In this document: piece by piece, positions 26,349 through 37,567 of the stretch
Layout of the letters: each line of letters starts with the position of its first letter
Position numbering within the stretch: position 1 is the stretch's first letter
NCBI GenBank assembly: GCA_038496675.1
Contig: CM076653.1
Span: 23,532,676-23,596,675, forward strand
DNA from: Rachycentron canadum
Lineage: Eukaryota > Chordata > Actinopteri > Carangiformes > Rachycentridae
Direction of reading: 5' to 3'
DNA: 64,000 nt
The notes under the pieces: generated by a model
Told to the model about the DNA's origin: nothing
Database searches by the model: none
The model's input: only the letters and a program-made list of their open reading frames with translations
Made by a program: the position numbers and the translations under genes

Positions 26349-27481
26349 ACCCAGGTGGGTTGGGTGCCTATTATACCCGTCAGGATAGATATCCATCTGA
26401 TGGTGTAAAAGTGAAACTGGGCCATTTGTTCACACTCACACCTTATTACCCACTTTCCTCCCCCACCCACCCCCTCTCTACCTCTTTCTGTTCTTTTCTT
26501 TGCTCCCACTACTCTTTTCACTTCTTCCTGACCCTTGACTTTCCCATTTTTTCTCCTGCAACTCAACTCCCCGACACCCACCCACACCAACTTCTCCAAC
26601 CGAACTGCTCTAACCGTTTGATTCTCTCTTTCTCCACTTTCCCCTCTTTTCAAACACTCTTAATCAAACCAGTTGTATGCTACTGATGCTGATACTGTGG
26701 ATGTACAATGAGGGTTAAGTTTTATATTTTTTATTATTTTATTTTATTATTATTTTTTATTATTTTTATTTTATTTTATTATTTTATTAAGTTTTATTAT
26801 TGTAGACAAAATAAAAAATTGTGATCTAAAACGAGACAGTAATTGGGGAGGCACAGACAAATGTGAGGATGAATGACTAGGGACAGTCACAATAATACTT
26901 AGACTGTGAGTTGGGCCTCTGCAATGTGATGTGTAGACACCTTCAGGTGTATATACTGGATGTGTCTGTGTCCTGTGGGTGTAGATAGCATCAATTACAT
27001 AGGGATATGTCCCTTGGGGGAAAGACTCAAAAGATATTGGTACATAGTGTTTTCATGTTCTTTTTCAAGTTGAAGTGTGATTTAGGAATACATGCCAAAT
27101 ACTTTAATGTCCAAAATATGTGGGAAGGGAAAACATCAAAGCTCTCCTTTTGAGTACAGTAAAATGATACATGACATATATGACTGCATATATACAAGTA
27201 TACAAATGTATGAAGCAGTGCGCACTTGTACAACACACATGAACCAAGTGACACTTGTAACTTAAGTTTATAGCCTGCAGAAGGAGGTGCAAAGGAGGAG
27301 GAGAGGAGGGGAGGAGAGGAAAGTGGAAGGGAGGAAAAATTATTACCATCCCCTGCCCTCCCTGCTAATAAAAAGCATAACTTCAAACATGTTTCTGATG
27401 ATGGTTAAAGCAGGAGGAAATTGATTTATTTGAAGATGTTTTAAAGTGAATTTTTCACAGGTTGAGAGAGGTACTTTGAAG

Positions 27482-27483
<2 letters not shown>

Positions 27484-27529
<46 letters not shown>
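27484..27529. repeat. (TG)n microsatellite
   Basis: Perfect TG dinucleotides, about 46 bases; (CA)n in the CDKAL1 transcript, about 620 bases downstream of the TRAM exon donor. Confidence 0.97.
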
Positions 27530-27531
<2 letters not shown>

Positions 27532-28151
27532 GATGGAATGTTCATGTCTTTAGGGCTGACCTTAATGTTTGTACAGTAAAAAAAGCAAAACGTACTGCCG
27601 CTATCAGCCGCCAAATGCTCTCATGACCACCGCAGGGTGTTTGTGTGTGTGTATTTGTATGTGTGATATTACTGCTAACCTACTTTAGTGAATACAAGCT
27701 TAAGCTTCTGACACCTGCTGTGAGTACTTCTGTGACATGCGAAGCAAAGCTTCTGATCTGATTTACTAAGTGTGAAAATGAGGAAGAGTTGGATTAGGTT
27801 CACATACCCAAAATATTCATCAAATGCAGATTAATTTACATCTTTTTCACTCTATGTTTATGATGGTGGATGGTGTGTGTCGACCAACTCAACTATTTTA
27901 GGATTCATCTAATGCATGTGTGTCAACAAACATTCCTGATAGCCAGCAAAATGAAGGATTATGAATGACAGAAATAGTAATCTATATGATTTGAGTTCAA
28001 CAAACCATGGTCTGATAACAACATTAAATCAATGTGTTAAATTAATTAAAATGCAATATTAGAAAATATAATCATTTTTAGATTATTTAATTTATTGTCA
28101 TTGTCAAAAATTATATTCTGAGGCAAAAAACTATTTGGACAAACATTTTAC

Positions 28152-28235
28152 CTGTTCGTAGAACTTGTTGTGAGCCACGTAGTATTGTGCGTCAAATGAC
28201 TCTTCTGTCACCAACACATATTGTCTCTCCCCGAC
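28152..28235 (-). CDS. CDKAL1: CDKAL1 exon, second in window (TRAM domain, first half)
   Basis: A 28-codon, phase-0 exon beginning VGERQYVLVTEESFD and ending YVAHNKFYEQ. The corresponding human CDKAL1 exon has the same length as I recall it and differs at only a few residues. It forms the first strands of the TRAM domain, which in methylthiotransferases binds the tRNA anticodon stem-loop. The acceptor is TTTAG|GTCGGG. Its pyrimidine tract is a long (TC)n microsatellite (28248-28290 read on the minus strand), which is unusual. The donor is GAACAG|GTAAAA. It is followed after 4.2 kb by the exon at 23946-23782 in the same frame. Confidence 0.96.
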
Positions 28236-28247
28236 CTAAACAGAGTG

Positions 28248-28290
28248 AGTGAGAGAGAGAGAAAAAGAGAGAGAGAGAGAGAGAGAGAGA
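28248..28290 (-). repeat. (TC)n tract serving as CDKAL1 polypyrimidine tract
   Basis: Plus-strand (GA)n with one AAAA interruption. On the minus strand this is a (TC)n tract ending 12 bases before the acceptor of the exon 28235-28152, so it occupies the polypyrimidine-tract position. Confidence 0.9.
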
Positions 28291-28511
28291 CGTAAAAAAC
28301 ATGAAACCTTACAATACATGTATAAGCTCTGGCTTTGTATAAGTGCTGTGTACCTTCTCCAGTTTTAATTCAACACAAGCTGCCTTGGTAATACACTATT
28401 CTTCTATTCATCGAGATACCAATTCAATGAAAGTTTTGCTCTTTCATGTTATTTCATGTTTTCTGCAGTTCACCATTTAATTAAAATCTCAAGGTCCCGG
28501 GCCACTTCAGT

Positions 28512-28595
28512 TTTGGCGCATTGGCTTAGTGGATAGTGAACAGTATTCAACTAAGGTCCTTACAAAAAAGAAAACTGAATAACAAGAAGAGAGAG

Positions 28596-28626
<31 letters not shown>

Positions 28627-28628
28627 AA
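28512..28628 (+). mobile_element. possible tRNA-like short retroposon with poly(A) tail
   Basis: An A-box-like TGGCTTAGTGG (28522-28532) is followed about 70 bases later by an uninterrupted run of 24 A residues (28605-28628). That is the outline of a short SINE. No B box is visible and target-site duplications were not confirmed, so a chance association of an A-box-like word with a poly(A) run remains possible. Confidence 0.3.
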
Positions 28629-28835
28629 CAAGGCTATGCAAGATACAATTCAAATGCTTACAGAAAACAGTCTATTCAGGTAATCAGGAAATCAAATACT
28701 ACAACAAGGCCTCCCTATTAAGAAATTTGGTACGGGGCAAAATGACAGAAAGTACAATTTCTGTTGAAGAATGTTATTGACTAAAAAAAAAAAAAAAAAA
28801 AATCAGAAAAAGAGAGAAAAACTATAAAGATAAAT

Positions 28836-28960
28836 GATTGGCTGATTTAAAGCTGTGTTCCATTTGGCTGATTTAAAGCTGCAATCTGATTGGTCGATTT
28901 AAAGCTGTAAACTGATTGGTCGATCTTTAAAAGCTTTAAATCCACCAATTGACCAATCAT
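28836..28960. repeat. CCAAT-containing tandem repeat with terminal inverted copy
   Basis: Four head-to-tail copies of a 25-28 base unit, (G)ATTGGYYGATTTAAAGCTG, start at 28836, 28861, 28888 and 28914. They are followed by an inverted copy (GCTTTAAATCCACCAATTGACC, near 28933-28957). The last direct copy and the inverted copy could fold into a hairpin. Several ATTGG/CCAAT cores fall inside the block. It lies about 600 bases inside the intron from the 3' splice site of the TRAM exon. Confidence 0.85.
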
Positions 28961-31900
28961 TTTCTATTGTAAGAAACCACCATTGTGCTGCAGAGCATAA
29001 ACCACCTTGATTTTAAATACCAGCAACATACAGTTGAAATGTTGAGAACAGAATGTCCTGTAGACTCAATGGGCAGTATTTGCATTTTAACTCTGTCAGT
29101 GATGAGCCCTGTGCTGTAAAACTGTGCTGACTGATCATTTCCTTGGCAATATGTCAGAGCCTTAGAAGTCATGGCTCTGACACATTGCTCAGGGTGTTTC
29201 CATTTTTGCAGACACCCATCTTCTGTGCTCTTTTTATCCATCCTTCCTGTTCTTATCCTTTTGCTTACATCCCTCTCTCCTATCTCTGGGCTCTTTGTTG
29301 TTCACACCTCTCTTCCTTCCACTGTAATTCCCTCTCTTCCTTCCATTTTTTTCCTTTACTGATTTTACTGTGCATGTGTGTTCCAACACCTGCACAGGCA
29401 TGCTGACAGACTTAAAAAGAGACCAAATAAATCACTGCTTCCTGCAAACAGAGCAATTTTCAGAAAAAGAGGATGGAAAAATATCCTTTGAACATTATTA
29501 CTGGATGGTGAACATTTGATATGGGCCTTTTGTTTGCTTCTTTGAATTGAAGACAGATGTCTCTGCTGTGAGCCTAAAATCCTGAGTACATGAAGAAAAG
29601 ACTATCCAGTGTTGCACATATATTGAAGAAAAATGTTTATGTTTGTCTTTTAAATACACTTCAAATACAGAGAATTTATCAGTTAACACTTAAAATTCTG
29701 TTAACGATCAACTACAGACTATTGACTATAATTTGTTTGTATGCAGAATTTCTTACATTTTCTCATTATCCTGGGCAAATATATCACTTTGGGAAAAGAA
29801 AACACAAAACAAAACAAAACATTTCTTGCACATTCTAAAATGCAGTCCCACAGTGAAGATGTAGATTCATACCCCTTTAAAAATTTGGGCACAGTGGTCT
29901 GTGTCAAACAACAGTTGACTTTACCGAAGCCTCGATAAGTTTCCATTTAGTTTTCAGTCTGTACTGGAGGAGAGATGCAGTGAAAGAACTGAAAGCTAGA
30001 TGTGATGTGAATTTGTATAGATCTGCCAGCCTTAATAATAACTAATGCATACCTAAATAACCAACAAGAGCAATGATCTGGGATTAAGGTATATCCTAAT
30101 ACAGTATGTTGATTGAACTGTGAATAAAAGGATGATCATGCATGAACACACCCGAGCAGAGACGATGATACACATGACAATATTGTGACTTCAAGTAAAT
30201 GAAAAATTGAAAGATCTGCACACACTTTTGTGCAACACATCATGACGTCTGTGTGTGTGCAATTGTAATGTATGCGATGGTGTTTGCTTGTGTGGTGAGT
30301 CCACGTTTAGATTTGTATTTACCCCATCTGTTGAAAAACATCACAGAATACCAAATAATGTGTATGTGTGTGTCTGTGTCTTTGCACAGCAAGACTTGGA
30401 TTTACTTCATCTCCCAGAGAATAATATCCCATGATACACAGCAGATCCACTACAGATCCGTGGGATCATGAGTTTAATTGATAATTAATCCACATCATAA
30501 CAAAGATAATGAGAGAAGTATGGCTTTGAATTGTAATCAACATTTTCATCTGCGTCAACAATAAAGGAACAATTCACCTTAACATCACCCAAAATACCTT
30601 GCTGCATCTGTGGCATGGGATTAATTACAAAATGATATTAGTCAATATTTTAAAAATACTGCTGATACACCTTTTCTGGTGCCAATATTATAATATTGAA
30701 CAAGAAACATAGTATATCATTTACAGAAAAGCCAAACTTATACAGTGTGTGTGTGTGTGTGTGTATATATATATGTAATGAGGACATGCTGGATTATTTT
30801 AGCCTAGTCTGAAAATGTGTAGCATTACATCCTCAAACCTTTTATGCTCACATTAAATTATGAGTTAAAGGATATTTCAAAGTTCTTGAATATAATATTA
30901 AATGAAGATTTGGATGATGATGTAACAGCCACAATTGTCCAGTTTAAATCTCAATCAAATCAGTGAAAATGGCAAACAGCCATGAGCTGTACTATGCACT
31001 TCAGAGTAGCCATTAGAAGACGGTGAATTTGCACACCCATAAAGAGGTGTCCATGGTCAGCAACAGTACTCAGATAAAGTCCTAAAACTGTTATTACCAA
31101 CGGCGTATTTCTGTTTGAGGACTTTATGGAGCGAATCATGATCAAACAAGGGTTTCAGATGAGTAATTCCTACTCAGTTGACTGATAATGGTTTGTTTTT
31201 TAGCTGAGAGTTGGTGTTGTGCCAGTTTCATGAGAGTTTATTTGAAATTATGGAGTGTTTGGTGATCTGATTAGATCTTCAAGCTGCCAGAGTTATTATC
31301 AGAGTTACTGTAGCCTTTCTGGCCATTCTCCTCTGACCTCTTATCAATAAGGTATTTTCCATTCACAGAACTGCTGCTCACTGTTTTTTTTTCCATACCG
31401 AGTAAACTCTAGAGACTGTTCTGATGCTTTATGTGGACTGCAGTAACTGCAGTTGCTGACTTGGATCTGCAGGACTGTATAAGCACTTTTGCCGTATTAC
31501 TGACTGATGGGAAAACTGCATGAATAAGCAGATCTACAGTTGTTCCTAACAAAATGCTTGGTGAGTGTAAACTGGGCTGATTATAAATGTTAACTAAAGA
31601 ATGAGTCACTGCCAATCAGAAGAATTAAGGGTGTGTCTTCACATATCAAGATGAGCTGCAATGTAGTCTTCAGTTTTTTGACTATTTTTGCCATTTTGTG
31701 TCTGAACTGTCAAGGCTTATGCAACACCAGAGTTTAACTCCATTTACCCATATATATGCAATAATCTCTCTTTTTGAACCACCCACCTTATTTTCTCCAT
31801 CTATCGTTGCTTTCCATTGTTTTCTAATTGTTAACGACTACGATCATTCTCTCACTCTTTACATACACAGACGGATGAATATGATACCACGTCTTCCTCA

Positions 31901-33147
31901 CAAACCTTGCCAAACTATAACAAACATGCAATCACCAACACACTCTCACACAAATCAACTGCTACGCACAAACACACAGCCTTGTGTAGCCCCTTGTAGA
32001 AAGATATTTTGTTTTGTTGCCTGCTAAATAATCGTTGTGGGGAGTGATTTAACAGGGCTAAAGAGAGATGCTCTGATCTTTGGGAGGTTCTCTTTGAATA
32101 AGCTGCTTGAAAGAGGAAGAAAAAACACCCCTGCTGTTTGGGTATTTTGTTTTACCCTCAAAGTCAAATTCAAAGTGAAAGAGACTCAAACTTTTCAGTG
32201 TTTGCCACAAAGACTGAGGGGATTACGGATGGCTTTGGTTAAATGTTTGTGGGGACAAATGTAAAATCAACATAGATCAAAGTTCTCCAAATAGAGTGTT
32301 TGGAACAGGACCAAAGCCTAAATAATTTACAAAGTAATACACTAACAGGATGAAAGACAGGATGAAAAAAGCTATATAGGTTGACATGATGGATAGACAG
32401 AAGTGTGAGGAAAAACTGAAAAAAAGAAGATATATGTGTGCAAAGAAAAGTTGAGTTTGTCAAAACACTTGTAACTCCATAAGCCCCTTAAATGCCAGAA
32501 CTATCTCTGAGTGGTTTTCAAATCTTTGTCCTCTACAAAGCAGTCCAAGCCAATCGTTTCATGTTCACACACATACACACCCAGTCTTGTCTTCTTTCAA
32601 ACTCAGCCACCAGTCGCAGTTGGAGGTACTTTTCTCAGTCGATAAACTGACTCCTTATCTGACTGTTCATGCACTGCGCTCCCCTGTATTCTGCAACACC
32701 TTCAAATATCTTTCTGCCCAGTGCTTTTAGCCTTTCAGAAGTATTATGATATCAGGTTTGGGTTCTTATATGTGGGAGCAAATAGGTACATTGCCGACTA
32801 GAAGACTGACTCATTACTTATCTGGCTGCACTTAAGAAAGGAAAGCCATGTTATCCATATCAGCTGAATTTACAGTCTGGTACAACTGGCTCTAACAACC
32901 TATGATGTCAGATCAGTGTTGAGGTTTAAATGACCACTGACCATTCAAAAATTCAGAAGAAATATGATTAGATTATTAATCTTAAATACATGAAATGCTG
33001 ATTAAACATGGATAAGTACAAGGCAAAGAAGATTAATGGCTTAAGCTTTACAGCATGTACCTTTTTTAATAAACAATGGGTTTGAAAATTTAGATAGTAA
33101 ACAGTGGAAAGAATGAAGTTTGCCAGTCCTTCGCATTTGACCAGACA

Positions 33148-34317
33148 TATACACAAGGACAGAGATAAAATATTAAAGCCTGACGTTTCTAATGTTAAAT
33201 CAATTACAATCCATCTGCCTATCTGAACCTAAATGCAAGTCCATATACAACCTACACCAATCTAGAGCTCTGAAGGTGAGCTATGGTATCTGGCACCAAG
33301 ACGTTAACAGCAGATCCTTTAAGTCCTGGAAGTTGGGAGGTAGGGCCTTCATGGATCTGACTTGTTTGTCCAGCACATCCCACAGATGCTGGATTGTGGA
33401 TTTGGAGGCCTAGTCAACACCTTGAACTCGCTGTGTTCGTTAAACCATTCCTGAACCATTTTTGCAGTGTGGCAGGGAGCATTAACCTGCTTTGAAAGGC
33501 CACTGGCATTAGGGAACACTGTTTCCATGAAGAGGTGAACTTGGTCTACAACAATGATTAGGTGGGTGGTACCTGTCAAAGTAACATCCACATGAATGGC
33601 AGGACCCAAGAGTTTCCAGCAGAACATTGCCCAAAGCGTCACATTGCCCACTGGTGCCATGTCTTCTCCAGGTAAACGACGCACAAGCACCAACCCATCC
33701 ACATGATGTAAAATAAAACTGATACATCAGACCAGGCCACCTTCTTCCACTGCTCCGTGGCCCAGTTCTAATGCTCATGTGGCCATTATAGACACTTTTG
33801 GCAGTGGACGGGGTCAGCATGGGCACCCTGACTGGTCTGTGGCTACACAAACTGTGATGCACTGTGTGTTGTGACACATTTCTATCAGAACCAGCAGTAA
33901 CTTTTTCACCAACTTTCAACTTTTTTGAGTACAGTAGCTCCTGGTTGGTTGACCAGATGGGCCAGCCTTCACTCCCGACGTTCATCAGTGAGTCTTGGCC
34001 GCCCACGACCCTATTGCCAATTCACTGGCTTTCCTTCCTTGGACCAATTTTGGTTGGTACTGGCCATTGCAGACCAGGAACATCCCACAAGAGTTGCAGT
34101 CATCTAGCCATCACAGTTTGGCCCTTGTCAAATTCACTCACATCATTACTCTTGCCCATTTTTTTCTGCTACTAACACATCAACTTCAAGAATGAAATGT
34201 TCACTTGCTGCTGAATACAGTATATCTCACCACCTGACAGGTGCCATTGTTACAAAATATTATTATTTAGTTATTCACTTCGCCTGTCATTAGTCATGTT
34301 ATGACTGATAGATGTAC
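33148..34317 (-). mobile_element. Tc1/mariner-type DNA transposon relic
   Basis: About 1.17 kb bounded by degenerate terminal inverted repeats. The right end near 34281-34317 (CGCCTGTCATTAGTCATG then ATGACTGATAG) pairs loosely with 33148-33185 (TATACACAAGG...ATTAAAGCC). Between them lies the transposase relic on the minus strand. This is a familiar fish Tc1-like family. The coding part is broken by frameshifts, and the segment near the 3' end of the gene is shortened, so the copy is inactive. Exact ends and target-site TA duplications are uncertain because the termini have decayed. Confidence 0.88.
33262..34159 (-). pseudogene. Tc1-like transposase pseudogene
   Basis: A possible start ATG lies at 34159-34157. 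The N-terminal DNA-binding part is seen in pieces, such as GSDRNVSQHTVHHSL then RPVRVPMLTP (frame covering about 33800-33900). Another frame (33702-33349) has GWV/VRRLPGEDMAP, AMFCWKLLGPAIHVDVTLTG and NAPCHTAKMVQEWF. At least one frameshift separates the pieces, between about 33790 and 33702. The first catalytic Asp context (WSD) is still readable near 33740. The Asp expected before NAPCH is Val (codon 33486-33484). About 13 bases are missing around 33400-33410, where the third acidic residue should lie. The C-terminal end is also short. The copy cannot make a working transposase. Confidence 0.88.
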
Positions 34318-34991
34318 ATACTGTGTATCTGCAAATGTGAACATACATTAAAATGTGAGAAAAACAAAACTCAATCCTTTCACCACAAACCAAAGCTATA
34401 CAAAAAGATAAAACCATGCTTATATTACAAAATCTTATCTCTACAACATAAGTCTACAGTGCCTTAAAAGCACTTTTTACTCTGCACATATCGCAAAGTA
34501 CCAAAAAAATTCTTGACTTTTCTAAGGGGCCTTCGGTAACAATTTACATTGTCCTCAACAGACAGTTTTTCAAGGCTTTTAATATTCTAGTGAATACTGA
34601 CTTGAAATATCCCAGGTGTTATACTGTCATGCTTCACCTTCCATGTGGGACCTGAAGAATGCATCAGCAGCCAAGATGAGTCTTTCCCACAAAAGAAAAG
34701 CAAGATCAATATTTTGTGTCACCTCATTTTAATATATCATTATTCCTGCACGTTTTGAGTAAATAAAAGTACTGATTTTGCAGAGCCACTGTCGTGCAGC
34801 CAGGTTCAAGGGAAAACTTGTTTTCAAACTTGTGGAGCTTTGTGGAAACATTCAGTGAATAGCAATCAAACAATATAATCTATAATCAGAGCACGATTTA
34901 ACTCTTTTAAGTTAACAGTTGTAGGAAGTTGGGTACATTGAGAGAAGCAGTGGATTCAGTCAAGTGATACAATGAAAACGTTTGTGTTGGA

Positions 34992-34994
<3 letters not shown>

Positions 34995-35052
<58 letters not shown>

Positions 35053-35054
35053 GG
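34995..35054. repeat. (TG)n followed by a 19-base G run
   Basis: About 41 bases of TG run directly into 19 consecutive G residues (35036-35054). The G run can form a G-quadruplex on the plus strand, and the transcript carries C19. Confidence 0.95.
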
Positions 35055-35814
35055 TAAACTTGCTAGCTGCATGTGTGTGTGCCTTGAGATTTTAAACCAT
35101 ACCTCTAATGAGATCTTGGCTCTTGTAGCCAACCAAGCTCTCGCTCTCTGTCTCGCTCTGTCTCGCTCTCTCTCTCTCTCTCTCAACAGGGCTGGTGAAG
35201 TGTGAGAGGCTTTTGCCAAAACAGAACGCTGTGCACCTGCATCGAATCTACAAACCCCCCTCCAGGCCCCCTTGAGACTATACCTCTACCTCTCTCTGTC
35301 TGTCTGTCTGTCTGTCTATTTTCTCCTTTTTTTCTCTTACATGCACACGCACCCCCACACACAAAACAGGAGTAAGAAGTTACACATGATACTTATTTAC
35401 ATAGCAAGGATAGACAAGTGAACAAGTACACAAAAGACCTAAAATATATAACAGGGAAAACAAAATTTACTCTGCCACTTTTGATAAAATGCATGAATGC
35501 TGCAAACAAAATTTAGTGTTAACCATAAAAGAACATGGCACATGAAAGATTACTACACAATAGGCCTTCAAGGAATGAAGAACACTATTCTTATTATCCT
35601 CAAATCAAACAAACAAAACCGTGTTTGGTTTTCATGAAAACTGAGGTCACGTAAGTCAGACAAGAATTTTCAAGAAGTTTCATAGAATGGAAAACATGCA
35701 ACACTAAGTATTAGAGGCAGCGCAGCAGCAATGAGCAACTACAGATATTTTAACTTTGTTTGCTCAAGCTTTGTTCAATGTTGGCACAGGTTTAGTTTTC
35801 CTTAAAAGTTTTGC

Positions 35815-35895
35815 AGGGGGGCTGGAGCCAATCCCAACTGACGAGGACAGGGACATAGAGAAACAACCATTCATTGCTCACAGTCACACAAGTTG
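35815..35895 (+). repeat. short fragment of the same dispersed repeat as at 13.55 kb
   Basis: GGGCTGGAGCCAATCCCAAC, TGACGAGGACAGG and AGAGAAACAACCATTCATTG followed by CACAGTCACAC correspond to the central blocks of the (CATC)n-linked repeat at 13547-13768. The (CATC)n part and the 'gctaaccactg' end are absent. This is an isolated decayed piece inside the large intron. Confidence 0.6.
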
Positions 35896-36857
35896 TTAGA
35901 TAATAACCATGTTTATATTTTTATGTTTATAGATCATAAAGCTATGTGACAATGCACTGTGCTGCTACACAAAACGTACTGGTATAATTACACAGGAAAC
36001 ATGCAAAATCACATACAAACACAGTTGATTGCCTCAATTTCAGCTAGAGTCAAGTCTGCCACCAGCGTGACAGATCCAGTTTGTCAGAGGAGAAGGATAG
36101 ATGTCTTTCTCATAAGCAGATACATGCACGCACAAACACACAAGCCTGTGACAGTAGCCCATAGGCTGTTTTGTGCGTCAGATGCTGGAATGAATCACAT
36201 CAAAACAGAGACATGGCAGAAAACACACAATGAAAGCCTCAAACATCAGTTACTAAAACACATGATATCACACACACAAATGTATACACAGTCTCACAAA
36301 CAGCAAAAACACATAAACTTAGTCATACACAAATATATGCCTTAAAGCAAAGATTAGAAAGTATCATGGAGAAAGTATTTGGACAGAATAAAATAGAGTT
36401 CTACAGAATAAAGTCTGTAGGTGGAACATAAATAGAAGATTGGATGGGATTAGCTAGTCATATCTAAATTTTGTTGGTTATCTTCCGATAATATTTTATG
36501 TTCTCTTACATAAATTACTTTAATAAATAAAAATATCACAAAAAATATAGCTTTACAGTCGTATAAAAAAAAAAAAAACTTTCATTATAGGAGACATTGC
36601 AAAGCCTGCCTACTGATAGACCACGTAACAAATGCCCTCTGGCCTAAACCAAATCATCTTCAAATACCATACTGTTAAACACTAGTCATGTATTTCTTCC
36701 CTCTGCTAGAACTGTTACAATTGTCATCACATGATTGAAATGGTAAAAAAAATCCTTACTCCTTTATTTTGTTTATTTATTCAACCATAGTGGGGTATGT
36801 GTGTGAGAGAGAGAGGGGGCGGGGGGGCGGTCGAGAATGAGATGGAGTGGGGAGGTA

Positions 36858-36860
<3 letters not shown>

Positions 36861-36908
<48 letters not shown>

Positions 36909-36920
36909 TGTCTGTCTGTC
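36861..36920. repeat. (TG)n(TCTG)n compound microsatellite
   Basis: TG dinucleotides switching to TCTG tetranucleotides, preceded at 36815-36830 by a G-rich run with two C interruptions. Confidence 0.95.
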
Positions 36921-37099
36921 TATCAAAGGTGGGAGTGGGGGACCAAGCCTTTGGCATTACAACGACAGTGCGTCTGAAAGTGTGTGTGTATGCAACTGCA
37001 GCATCAATCAGACCTCAGCTGTGATTGTCAGGCTGATTGTCTGTTATGTCCCTGTGGGCCTGGAGGCCTTGGTGTGTGTAATTCATGTGCGTGTGTGTC

Positions 37100-37130
<31 letters not shown>

Positions 37131-37429
37131 GCGCGTGTAAGAAAGAGGAAGAGAGGGGCAGAGAGAGGAAAGGGGAGCAAGAAGTGTAATGCACACATCT
37201 ATACATCCACATTAATCTATAACTGGAGCTGAAACTAATGCTTTGGCAATAGCAGTATGATTATGATTATCACTGGAGGCCCCACCTGAAGACACAACAA
37301 ATCATACATGCATAGGAAGGCCTATCTAGTGAACATGTGTGATTGCTGTTCAAGGCTAGCCCTGCAGTCGTCTTATTAGAATGAGAGAAATGTATGTATG
37401 TGTTTTGATAAGGGAGGAAAAAGAAAACC

Positions 37430-37567
37430 ATGAGCTACAAGGCCATCCTGGCGACTCTGTGGGATGAGGCGAAGATCAAGCACTTCCAATGCCTGATTGG
37501 GTTAAAAGTCAGCTCATGTCCTTTGATGCATGTTCTATCTCTGTCTCATTCCTTCATTTTTCTTTAG
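37430..37567 (+). CDS. unexplained short open frame with strong GC3 bias (hypothetical)
   Basis: A 45-codon plus-strand frame from ATG 37430 to TAG 37565-37567. It begins MSYKAILATLWDEAKIKHFQ and continues CLIGLKVSS. In the 21 codons after the ATG, 18 end in G or C, while the surrounding DNA is AT-rich. The bias stops at about 37495. That pattern suggests a fragment of real coding sequence (a small exon, or a piece of a retrocopy) and not a chance frame. I do not recognise the protein. No polypyrimidine tract or convincing acceptor precedes it and the only GT nearby (GG|GTTAAA at 37501) is a weak donor. It lies antisense within the large CDKAL1 intron. A conserved non-coding element is an alternative. 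Confidence 0.25.
   Translation: MSYKAILATLWDEAKIKHFQCLIGLKVSSCPLMHVLSLSHSFIFL

Larger units (their letters stand above)
23947..28151 (-). other. CDKAL1: CDKAL1 intron between the two TRAM exons (4.2 kb)
   Basis: GT-AG intron. It contains (GA)n at 26085-26143, an 86-bp (AC)n at 26257-26342, a T/A-rich tract at 26715-26800 and (TG)n at 27484-27529. A unique AT-rich block at 24.41-24.58 kb has octamer-like and SOX-like motifs. No additional exon is apparent. Confidence 0.85.

Noticed and set aside
26219..26686. 155-codon plus-strand open frame rich in His-Thr
   Set aside because: It is created by the (AC)n array and pyrimidine-rich flank; no splice context or family resemblance.
28521..28540. 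Possible tRNA gene at TGGCTTAGTGG
   Set aside because: No B box, cloverleaf or terminator in register; at most a SINE remnant.
33864..34195. Plus-strand frames in the Tc1 relic
   Set aside because: Shadow frames antisense to the transposase pseudogene.
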